Part shown: positions 28,044 to 35,114 of the stretch, piece after piece | Layout: each line of letters opens with the position of its first letter | Position numbering within the stretch: the first letter of the stretch is position 1 | From: Acinetobacter sp. SFB | Lineage (GTDB): Bacteria; Pseudomonadota; Gammaproteobacteria; Pseudomonadales; Moraxellaceae | Assembly: GCF_001647545.1 (NCBI RefSeq) | Contig: NZ_LSZH01000018.1 | Location: 1 to 64,000 of the forward strand | DNA length: 64,000 bases | Reading direction: 5' to 3' | Made by a program: the position numbers and the translations under genes | Notes under the pieces: model-generated | The model's input: only the letters and a program-made list of their open reading frames with translations | Told to the model about the DNA's origin: nothing | Database searches by the model: none

Positions 28044-29498
28044 ATGGAATTTATTCGAGACTATGCGGATTGGTTCTACTTGGTAGGTGCCGTTCTTTTT
28101 ATCTTAACGCTTCGTGGTTTGTCTGGTCCTAAGACCGCTATTCAAGGTAACCGTTACGGCATGATCGCGATGGCGATTGCTGTGATCACGACATTCTTTG
28201 TGGCAGAGCATCCTGTGGTCTGGATGATTGTCGGTGCGATGATCCTGGGTGGTGTGGTCGGTATTGCACGTGCACGTACTGTTCCGATGACGCAAATGCC
28301 TGAAACTGTTGCGCTGATGCACTCATTGGTCGGCTTGGCTGCAGTTTTAATTGCGATTGCTGCCATTCTGCATAATAACCAAATGACAGCCTTGTTGGCT
28401 CAAAATCAGACTGCTTTAAAGGCGGCTGGTGTTCAGCATGTACACATGAGCAAAGTTCATTTATTTGAATTGTTTGTCGGCTGTTTTGTCGGTGCGATCA
28501 CCTTTACCGCCTCTGTATTTGCCTATGGCAAGTTGGCTGCGAAGAAATGGGCAAAAACGATTTCAGGTGCATGGGTTAAACCTGTACAAGCGATCATTTT
28601 TCTTGCCATGTTAGCATCTGGCTTCGTGTTCTTCTCAACAGGCAATATGCAAGCTTTCTGGGCAATGACAGCTCTGGCGCTTGCGTTCGGTTGGGTCTGG
28701 ATTGCACCGGTCGGTGGCGGTGATATGCCAGTTGTGGTCTCACTTTTGAACTCGTTCTCAGGTTGGGCGGCAGCAGGTATTGGCTTCACTTTAGAAAACA
28801 ACATGTTGATCGTTGCAGGTTCACTGGTGGGTTCATCAGGTGCGATTCTGTCTTACATTATGTGTAAAGCAATGAACCGTTCCATCATCAACGTCTTGTT
28901 TGGTGGTGCAATGGGCGGTACAGCAATTGCAGCAGCAGACAATGGTGAAAAAGTTCAACGTAACCACCGTTCAGGTTCAGCGGATGATGCAGGCTTCTTG
29001 ATGTCAAATGCCGACAGCGTGGTGATTGTACCGGGTTATGGTATGGCGCAAGGTCGGGCACAAAATGCAGTGAAAGAGTTGGCGCACATCTTAAAAGAAC
29101 AAGGCGTAAAAGTACGTTTTGCGATTCACCCGGTGGCAGGTCGTATGCCGGGGCACATGAACGTATTGCTTGCAGAAGCTGATGTTGCCTATGAAGACAT
29201 CTTGGAAATGGATGAGATCAATACCGATTTCCCTGCAACTGATGTGGTTCTGGTGATTGGTGCAAATGACGTGGTGAATCCTGCGGCAAAAGATGATCCG
29301 ACTTCACCCATTTATGGTATGCCAATTCTAGAAGCGCATAAAGCACGTACCATCATGGTGATCAAGCGTTCTATGGCCACCGGTTATGCAGGTCTGGACA
29401 ATGACTTGTTCTATAACGAGAAAACCATGATGATCTTCGGCGATGCCAAGAAAGTGGTAGAAGATATGACCAAAGCAATTAATGGCGGCGGTCACTAA
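28044..29498 (+). CDS. pntB: NAD(P) transhydrogenase subunit beta (PntB)
   Basis: 484 aa. The N-terminal membrane domain II (about eight helices, 8-270; MPETVALMHSLVGLAAVL near 86 lines the proton path) is followed by the NADP(H)-binding domain III from about 300 (VVIVPGYGMAQGRAQNAV near 326, FAIHPVAGRMPGHMNVLL near 357, GANDVVNPAA near 408). It completes the three-gene pnt operon and supplies NADPH for biosynthesis and redox defence. Confidence 0.97.
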   Translation: MEFIRDYADWFYLVGAVLFILTLRGLSGPKTAIQGNRYGMIAMAIAVITTFFVAEHPVVWMIVGAMILGGVVGIARARTVPMTQMPETVALMHSLVGLAAVLIAIAAILHNNQMTALLAQNQTALKAAGVQHVHMSKVHLFELFVGCFVGAITFTASVFAYGKLAAKKWAKTISGAWVKPVQAIIFLAMLASGFVFFSTGNMQAFWAMTALALAFGWVWIAPVGGGDMPVVVSLLNSFSGWAAAGIGFTLENNMLIVAGSLVGSSGAILSYIMCKAMNRSIINVLFGGAMGGTAIAAADNGEKVQRNHRSGSADDAGFLMSNADSVVIVPGYGMAQGRAQNAVKELAHILKEQGVKVRFAIHPVAGRMPGHMNVLLAEADVAYEDILEMDEINTDFPATDVVLVIGANDVVNPAAKDDPTSPIYGMPILEAHKARTIMVIKRSMATGYAGLDNDLFYNEKTMMIFGDAKKVVEDMTKAINGGGH

Positions 29499-29570
29499 GC
29501 TTTATCCATAAATCTCCTCTAAACCCTCCTTTAAAAAGTAGGTGAGCAACACTGTTGCGCAAGAGGATTA

Positions 29571-29606
29571 AAATAAAAAACCACCTTCGGGTGGTTTTTT
29601 ATTTTT
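29571..29606 (+). terminator. Rho-independent terminator of the pnt operon
   Basis: Stem AAAAAACCACC / GGTGGTTTTTT with a TTCG loop and flanking A/T runs, about 75 bases past pntB. The preceding 29510-29570 segment carries a degenerate palindromic block (CTCCTCTAAACCCTCC...GAGGATT) like the other intergenic repeats. Confidence 0.9.
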
Positions 29607-29680
29607 AGAATAGATGATTTTTAAAGATATAAAGTAAATGAGAACGGGTGAGATACCTTCCTAGAAATCGGTGAGGTTTC

Positions 29681-29696
29681 CCTCCAATTTGGTGCA
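29681..29696 (+). promoter_or_regulatory. Candidate NtrC enhancer site
   Basis: CCTCCAATTTGGTGCA matches the right half of the NtrC consensus (GGTGCA) exactly and its left half partly; the centre CCAATTTGG is palindromic. It lies about 185 bases upstream of the -24 element of the amtB promoter, a usual enhancer distance. Only one half is strong. Confidence 0.35.
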
Positions 29697-29865
29697 GTAT
29701 TACAGAAAAAGGTGGCTGAAATGCGTCACAAGATGGCAGTTAAATCTCTATCTTTATTGCTGATTTAAATATGAATGGCTAATTGGCTTATTACAAAGAA
29801 ACTCAAACAGCTTTAAGACATACGTGTTTCTGAATATTTTAAAATAAAAAATATATCCCTTAAAT

Positions 29866-29882
29866 TTGGCATTTCTTTTGCT
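29866..29882 (+). promoter_or_regulatory. Sigma-54 (RpoN) -24/-12 promoter of amtB
   Basis: TTGGCATTTCTTTTGCT contains the invariant GG and GC dinucleotides separated by exactly 10 bases (29868-29869 and 29880-29881), matching TTGGCAC-N5-TTGCT with one change. It is about 30 bases before the amtB ATG. Nitrogen-regulated amtB genes are classically RpoN/NtrC dependent. Confidence 0.7.
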
Positions 29883-29912
29883 ATTTGATCAATAGGTTTT
29901 AGGGGGCTGTTC

Positions 29913-31247
29913 ATGAAAATAATAAAGTATCTGGTGTGGCTATTATCGGTATTTTCATTGCCTGTATTTGCCAATGAATCTGCGACTAATACGGCTAATC
30001 TTCAAGAAATACGTTTGTCGCTCGACAGTGTCTGGGTAGTGATGGGCGGAATCTTGGTGTTCTTTATGCAGGCCGGTTTTGCAATGGTGGAAAGTGGCTC
30101 TGTGCGCAGTAAAAATACTGTCAATGTACTTATGAAAAATTATATGGATGCTTGTCTGGGGGGATTAGTATTCTGGTTAATCGGTTTTGGCTTGATGTTT
30201 GGAGTCAACGCTTCGGGGTGGATCGGCACCAGTCATTTTGCTCCCAATGTCATGGATGATTGGCATTGGAATTTATTGTTTTTCCAAATGATGTTTGCTG
30301 CTACCGCAACGACCATTGCCAGTGGAGCCATGGCTGAACGCATTCATTTTATGGCGTATGTGGTCAGTGCAGCAGTGGTGAGTGGCTTGATTTATCCAGT
30401 CTTCGGTAGTTGGGCATGGGGCAGTATCTTTGAGGGTTCGGGTTGGTTGAAAGCTTTGGGCTTTATCGACTTTGCCGGTTCAACCGTGGTGCATTCAATC
30501 GGTGGTTGGGTGGCATTGGCAGGCATTATTGTATTGGGGCCTCGCTTGGGACGTTTTGGACGTCATGGGCAAAGTCACCATTTGGCAGGGCATAATTTAC
30601 CTTTAGTTGCTTTAGGTGGTTTTATCCTGTGGCTGGCATGGTTTGGTTTTAATGCGGCATCAACCGTAAATGCCAGTGTCAGTATAGGTCGCATTGCCTT
30701 GAATACCCATTTGGCAGCCTGTACGGGTGCGGTGGCTTATATGTTGTATGCCTTCATCCGGGGTAAGGCGATTCTCATGAAGACGACTATTAATGCTTCA
30801 TTGGGTGGTCTGGTCGGAATTACTGCAGGTTGTGCAACCATGTCTCCGATCTTTGCAGTCGTGACCGGTGCAATTGCAGGTTTGCTGGTGAGTACCTTGC
30901 CGACCTTAATGGAAAAATTAAAACTTGATGATGTGGTCGATGCGGTTACTGTGCATGGTTTTTGTGGCGCATGGGGAACGGTTGCTGCAGGACTGTTTTT
31001 TGAAACCGATCTGTTTAATTCACACATTATTTCGATTCAGCTTTTAGGGGTAGGCGCCGCATTCGTATGGGGTTTTGGAATAGCCTTCATTGTATTTAAA
31101 CTGCTGGATAAACTGTTAGGTGGCTTACGTGTGACTACACAACATGAGCAACGTGGTCTGGATTATACCGAACATGCAGAACTGTCTTATCCGGAGTTTC
31201 AGCGTGATGTGACTTTTGACACAGATGATATTACCAAACGTCACTAA
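29913..31247 (+). CDS. amtB: Ammonium transporter AmtB
   Basis: 444 aa with a cleavable signal peptide (cleavage near VFA, residue 21), as known for AmtB. Eleven transmembrane helices follow. The Amt signature DFAGSTVVHSIGGWVALAGIIVLGPRLGRF is near 190-220; the two pore histidines sit in VVHSIGG and in AVTVHGFCGAWGT near 345. It conducts ammonia across the inner membrane under nitrogen limitation. A sigma-54 promoter lies upstream. No glnK P-II gene is adjacent; an unrecognised gene follows after 11 bases. Confidence 0.96.
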   Translation: MKIIKYLVWLLSVFSLPVFANESATNTANLQEIRLSLDSVWVVMGGILVFFMQAGFAMVESGSVRSKNTVNVLMKNYMDACLGGLVFWLIGFGLMFGVNASGWIGTSHFAPNVMDDWHWNLLFFQMMFAATATTIASGAMAERIHFMAYVVSAAVVSGLIYPVFGSWAWGSIFEGSGWLKALGFIDFAGSTVVHSIGGWVALAGIIVLGPRLGRFGRHGQSHHLAGHNLPLVALGGFILWLAWFGFNAASTVNASVSIGRIALNTHLAACTGAVAYMLYAFIRGKAILMKTTINASLGGLVGITAGCATMSPIFAVVTGAIAGLLVSTLPTLMEKLKLDDVVDAVTVHGFCGAWGTVAAGLFFETDLFNSHIISIQLLGVGAAFVWGFGIAFIVFKLLDKLLGGLRVTTQHEQRGLDYTEHAELSYPEFQRDVTFDTDDITKRH

Positions 31248-31258
31248 GGAGTTTAGCC

Positions 31259-31867
31259 ATGCCGAATGAATTACTCAGTGTGAAGCAAAAGAAACAAGCG
31301 ATTGAACGTGGCTTAAGTCCTTATATGCAAGGTGCGGTACTGGAACGTGTATTACATTATTGGGAACAAGAATATGGGGATAAGCCTTCTTTTGTACTCA
31401 ATCGCTTCTTGAGTGAAATTTGTAATACCGAGGAATTGCGCTTTTATCGCAAGGATATGCTGAAGCAAGTTTTATGTGAAATGTCGGTTGTTGAAAAACA
31501 CGTTTTATTAGAGATAAAGCCTCAAACAAAATCGGGAGAATTGATTTCAACTCATCTTTCGGATGCTTTCTCTGACTTGATTGATGGGGTGCTGCTGACA
31601 GTTGTAGAGGCTGAGCTTAATGACTTTAATGATGAAGTTAAAAAACAACTGCAAGCGCTGGGCTTAGCCATAGTGACTTCTGCAAAAATCAATGAGACTG
31701 CCTTTGTGGGGTTTTTACCACTGGACCGTTATGCTCACGTCATTACGGTGATTTATGAATGTTATTGCGAGTTTTACGGACCAGTGAAAGCAGATCAGGT
31801 CTATGCACATGTGAAAACCAACATTAAGGCGAAATATCCTGATGTGGATCTACATCAATTATTATAA
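31259..31867 (+). CDS. Conserved hypothetical protein cotranscribed with amtB
   Basis: 202 aa, cytoplasmic, no signal peptide or membrane helix. It begins 11 bases after amtB with the ribosome site AAGGAG, so it shares its transcript. Sequence features: a basic helical N-terminus (QKKQAIERGLSPYMQGAVLERVLHYWEQEYGDKP), a middle acidic stretch (about 95-135) and a C-terminal segment rich in Tyr/Val (YAHVITVIYECYCEFYGPVKADQVYAHVKTNI). It shows no P-II signature (no YGxxRG). No family recognised. Context suggests a role in nitrogen stress or in AmtB control. Confidence 0.6.
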   Translation: MPNELLSVKQKKQAIERGLSPYMQGAVLERVLHYWEQEYGDKPSFVLNRFLSEICNTEELRFYRKDMLKQVLCEMSVVEKHVLLEIKPQTKSGELISTHLSDAFSDLIDGVLLTVVEAELNDFNDEVKKQLQALGLAIVTSAKINETAFVGFLPLDRYAHVITVIYECYCEFYGPVKADQVYAHVKTNIKAKYPDVDLHQLL

Positions 31868-31952
31868 ATGTTGTTGGATGTAGGGATTGAACTTAAAAGG
31901 TAAAGCTTGAGTTTTATATAGGCGCTGAAGCAAAAACAGAAGGTCTAAAATG

Positions 31953-31981
31953 AAAAAAGCGACCTTATGGTCGCTTTTTCT
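31953..31981. terminator. Bidirectional terminator between amtB unit and rsfS
   Basis: Stem AAAAAGCGACC / GGTCGCTTTTT with TTAT loop. A-run and T-run on opposite sides let it serve both convergent genes; the rsfS stop is 5 bases away. Confidence 0.9.
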
Positions 31982-31985
31982 TACT

Positions 31986-32414
31986 TTAAGCAGATTCTGG
32001 AGTAGCACGCCACAAGCTTTCAAGGTCGTAAAATTTACGCGCTGTTGGAAGCATCACGTGGACAACCACAAAACCGAGATCGATTAAGATCCATTCCGCA
32101 TCACGTTCACCTTCAACGCCGATCGGGCGGAAACCCGCTTTACGTGCTTCTTCAGCAACGTTATCTGCGAGGGCTTTAATGTGACGGGATGATGTGCCGC
32201 TAGCAATGACCATATAGTCTGCTACATTGCTAATAGCGCCAACATTAAGTTCAAGAATATCTTTTGCTTTTACATCTAATAGGGCTTCATGTACAACTTT
32301 TAAGCAAGCTTGTACATCTTTAGCTTGAGAATTCATTGTGTAATCGAGAGAATTAGAAGCGCTGGGCGATGGTTCTAAATTCATAAAGGGTTTTATTTCC
32401 GGACAATAACTCAT
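31986..32414 (-). CDS. rsfS: Ribosomal silencing factor RsfS
   Basis: 142 aa in the longest form; internal ATGs at 32384 and 32336 are also possible and none has a good ribosome site. The RsfS/Iojap core is unmistakable: ALLDVKAKDILELNV, SNVADYMVIASGTSSRHIKALADNV, GEGERDAEW-like (GVEGERDAEWILIDLGFVVVHVM) and the end ARKFYDLESLW. It binds ribosomal protein L14 and blocks 30S-50S joining in starvation. Monocistronic here, without the usual nadD neighbour. Confidence 0.93.
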   Translation of the reverse strand: MSYCPEIKPFMNLEPSPSASNSLDYTMNSQAKDVQACLKVVHEALLDVKAKDILELNVGAISNVADYMVIASGTSSRHIKALADNVAEEARKAGFRPIGVEGERDAEWILIDLGFVVVHVMLPTARKFYDLESLWRATPESA

Positions 32415-32461
32415 CGTGTAATATAGCGGTTTTAATGCCGAATTTCAATTCTGTTCATAAT

Positions 32462-33256
32462 TTAACTTTGCGGATGTTTTACAAAATATTTATCTTTCCA
32501 TGCAAAAGAATGGTTTGAGTGCGCCTGAGGGCGATATTCTGCCGCTGTGTAGCCCGTATAGGCACTTTGATTAAGCCATTGAAATATTTCTGCAAAATTA
32601 ATTTGAGCGGTATCGGGTTCATGACGTCCCGGGCAGTCGGCAAATTGAATATGACCAATATCGTGAATATTTTCTTTTAAGGCTTCAAAAATATTTTCTC
32701 CCATCATGGCCATGTGATAGCAGTCAAATTGCATTTTTAGCGCTGGGTGTTGCACCGCTTCAAGCATTTCTTGCGCTTGAGCAATGTTCTGAACCAGAAA
32801 GCGCGGCATATCTGTGCCGTTAACCATTTCTAATACCGGCTGAATCGGATGTTCGCCCAGCATAGAGCAGGCAAGTTTCAAATTTTTTGCCAAAGTATTT
32901 AAGCAAGGTAGTAGATCTGCATCGAGGGGTTGTTTACCTGCCAAAATATTCACACTCGGCACATTGAGTGCTGTGGCATATTGAATGGCTTGTTCTAAAC
33001 CGCGATGAAATTCAAGTTCCATTCCCGGTACACCGGCAAGACCATTGCCACCTTGCATTAAATCACCTGCAGGCACATTGATCAGGCAAAGAGTTAAGTC
33101 ATGAATGGTCAGCTGGGTTTGAATTTGTTCAATGCTGAGTTCATAAGGAAACTGAATTTCCACATGCTGAAAACCCTGTGCACGAGCCAGAGCAAAGCGC
33201 TCAATCAAAGGCACTTCAGTAAAAATCATCGATAAATTTACAGCCAGCTTAATCAT
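32462..33256 (-). CDS. hyi: Hydroxypyruvate isomerase family protein
   Basis: 264 aa TIM-barrel protein of the xylose isomerase-like superfamily. Metal ligands expected of Hyi are visible: Glu in VLEMVNGTDMP near 143, QFDCYHMAMMGEN near 178, HIQFADCPGRHEPD near 210 and EYRPQ near 243. It interconverts hydroxypyruvate and tartronate semialdehyde. The upstream gene, 34 bases away on the same strand, is a tartronate semialdehyde reductase-like dehydrogenase, which supports a glyoxylate or hydroxypyruvate pathway. No glyoxylate carboligase is in the window. Confidence 0.88.
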   Translation of the reverse strand: MIKLAVNLSMIFTEVPLIERFALARAQGFQHVEIQFPYELSIEQIQTQLTIHDLTLCLINVPAGDLMQGGNGLAGVPGMELEFHRGLEQAIQYATALNVPSVNILAGKQPLDADLLPCLNTLAKNLKLACSMLGEHPIQPVLEMVNGTDMPRFLVQNIAQAQEMLEAVQHPALKMQFDCYHMAMMGENIFEALKENIHDIGHIQFADCPGRHEPDTAQINFAEIFQWLNQSAYTGYTAAEYRPQAHSNHSFAWKDKYFVKHPQS

Positions 33257-33290
33257 GCCTTTATTCCTTGCGCTTTAGAAAATGGGATGC

Positions 33291-34157
33291 CTAAGATTCA
33301 ACCTGTTGAATCACGGTAGCAAGATCTGCTTCACCATAGCCTTTATTTTGATGGGTTTTCAATTGTGATAATGCTTGTTTTGCAACAGGAATATTTAAAT
33401 TGAATTGTTCAGCAAGCTGCACAGCATTATTTAAGTCTTTGGACAAGGTTTGCACTTTCCATTGCACCGGTTCAAACGTATGCGTCGCCATACGTGGGGT
33501 TAAAATCTGAAAAGGTTTCGAGTCGGCAAAACCACCGGCCAGTGCAGGGGCAAGTAAAGTGGTATCTACACCGGCTTTCGCCGCTAAAGCCACCGCTTCG
33601 GCAATTAAAGTGCTATTCGCTGCAACAATCAGTTGATTACAAATTTTGGTGGCTTGTCCGGTTCCAGTTTCACCCATACGGGTGACACGTTGGGAAAGCA
33701 CATTATAAATCAGCGATAAATTCTGGATGGTTTGCAGATCCCCCCCGGCAAAAATCACCAAAGTTCCCTGTTCAGCGCCCGCAGTTCCACCCGAGACAGG
33801 GGAATCAATCCACTGGATTTGGCGAGTTTGGGCCTGCTCTGCCAAAGTCTTGGTTTTATCCATAGATAAACTGGAGAAATCCACAAGCACTTGTCCGGCT
33901 TGTAAATGGTTCTGAATCTGATCATAGACTGCTTGCACTGCAGCATCATCGGCTAAACAGGTCAAAATAACAGGATATTGCCCAATGTCTTGCAAGTCTA
34001 GGGCACTCGCACCCATATCAATCAGCACATCACAGGCCGAGGCGGTTCTATTCCAGACTGCGACTTCAAAACTGGCTTGAATGAGTCGGGTGGCCATGCG
34101 GCTGCCCATCAGTCCCATGCCTAAAAATGCAATTTTTGTATTACGATCAAAACTCAT
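33291..34157 (-). CDS. 3-hydroxyisobutyrate/tartronate semialdehyde reductase-like dehydrogenase
   Basis: 288 aa beta-hydroxyacid dehydrogenase. Rossmann motif FLGMGLMGSRMATRL at 10-24; substrate-binding DSPVSGGTAGAEQGTL near 118; catalytic Lys in GTGQATKICNQLIVA near 170; C-terminal helical domain KDLNNAVQLAEQF. The neighbouring hyi favours tartronate semialdehyde reductase (GlxR/GarR, D-glycerate formation) over 3-hydroxyisobutyrate dehydrogenase, but the sequence alone does not decide. Confidence 0.85.
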   Translation of the reverse strand: MSFDRNTKIAFLGMGLMGSRMATRLIQASFEVAVWNRTASACDVLIDMGASALDLQDIGQYPVILTCLADDAAVQAVYDQIQNHLQAGQVLVDFSSLSMDKTKTLAEQAQTRQIQWIDSPVSGGTAGAEQGTLVIFAGGDLQTIQNLSLIYNVLSQRVTRMGETGTGQATKICNQLIVAANSTLIAEAVALAAKAGVDTTLLAPALAGGFADSKPFQILTPRMATHTFEPVQWKVQTLSKDLNNAVQLAEQFNLNIPVAKQALSQLKTHQNKGYGEADLATVIQQVES

Positions 34158-34193
34158 GTGTTTTTCTCTGCACGATCCTGTTATCTGGATATT

Positions 34194-34982
34194 TTACTTA
34201 TATTGGCGTGGTAAAAACTGAACTTCCGGGTTCTTGTCTTTTTTACGCGCCAATTTACTGTTTTTACCCAACAGTAATTTAAGTTGCCAGATTTTCTCTA
34301 GACGTAAAGATTTTGTTGGTGCATGTTGCATGGCATCGAGTACGCGTTTGGCTGCAGTCAATGCATCAGGAGAGCGCTGCAGCATTTCTTTTGCAAGGGC
34401 TTGGGCTTTGTGGATTGGCGATTCATCCAGATGCGTCACCAAACCAATTTCTTTGGCATAATTTGCATCGAAAATACGTCCAGTCAAGGTCAACTCTTTG
34501 GCAAGATCGACATTGATAATGCCTTTAATGGATCGGCTCAGTCCCATGTCAGGTACCAGTCCCCAGCGGCTTTCCATAATCGACATTTTGGTCTCAGGAT
34601 GTGCAATGCGAATATCCGCAGCCAGTGCCAATTGCATCCCGGCACCCAGGCAATAACCTTCAATCGCAGCAATCACAGGAACAGGCAGTTCCTGCCAAAT
34701 CAGGAAAGCTTTTTGGAATAAGCTTTGTCCCGGTTTAATCAGCTCCCAAGCTGCATAAGCGGTATTCTTCGGTGAATTTAAATCGGCAAGGTCAATCCCA
34801 GCGCTAAAAACATGGGCTTCACCGGTTAAAATTACACAACGAATCGAGCGGTCTTTTTTAATTTGATTGGCTGCATTGACCAGTTCGCGTAACAAAGCAA
34901 AGCTCATAGCATTGCGTTTTTCTGGACGGTTTAAAGAAACGGTGGCAATGCCATTATTTTTTTCGATGCGAAGTAACGCCAT
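34194..34982 (-). CDS. Crotonase/enoyl-CoA hydratase-like protein
   Basis: 262 aa from the ATG at 34982 (ribosome site AGGT); the longer frame has a foreign-looking leader. The crotonase fold is clear: SLNRPEKRNAMSFALLREL near 20, oxyanion hole segments VFSAGIDLADL near 63 and AAIEGYCLGAGMQLALAADIRIA near 108-130, and MSIMESRWGLVPDMG near 134. The Glu in MESRW may be the acid residue, as in dienoyl-CoA isomerases. Hydratase versus isomerase is open. It ends with a basic C-terminus (LARKKDKNPE). Confidence 0.85.
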   Translation of the reverse strand: MALLRIEKNNGIATVSLNRPEKRNAMSFALLRELVNAANQIKKDRSIRCVILTGEAHVFSAGIDLADLNSPKNTAYAAWELIKPGQSLFQKAFLIWQELPVPVIAAIEGYCLGAGMQLALAADIRIAHPETKMSIMESRWGLVPDMGLSRSIKGIINVDLAKELTLTGRIFDANYAKEIGLVTHLDESPIHKAQALAKEMLQRSPDALTAAKRVLDAMQHAPTKSLRLEKIWQLKLLLGKNSKLARKKDKNPEVQFLPRQYK

Positions 34983-35114
34983 GGGGATAGACCTGTAATT
35001 TTTTTTCCATTGTTTTGAGCATAACACGGGCATTTCTCTGATACATGCCACGATCCATGACAGCAGAGTCACATCTAAAGATGGACGCTACGATCAAAAG
35101 TCGCATAAGACCAT

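Larger units (their letters stand above)
29607..29912 (+). other. amtB upstream regulatory region
   Basis: About 300 bases without a gene. It contains a sigma-54 promoter and a candidate NtrC site, given as separate entries. No additional open frame of interest was seen. Confidence 0.6.
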
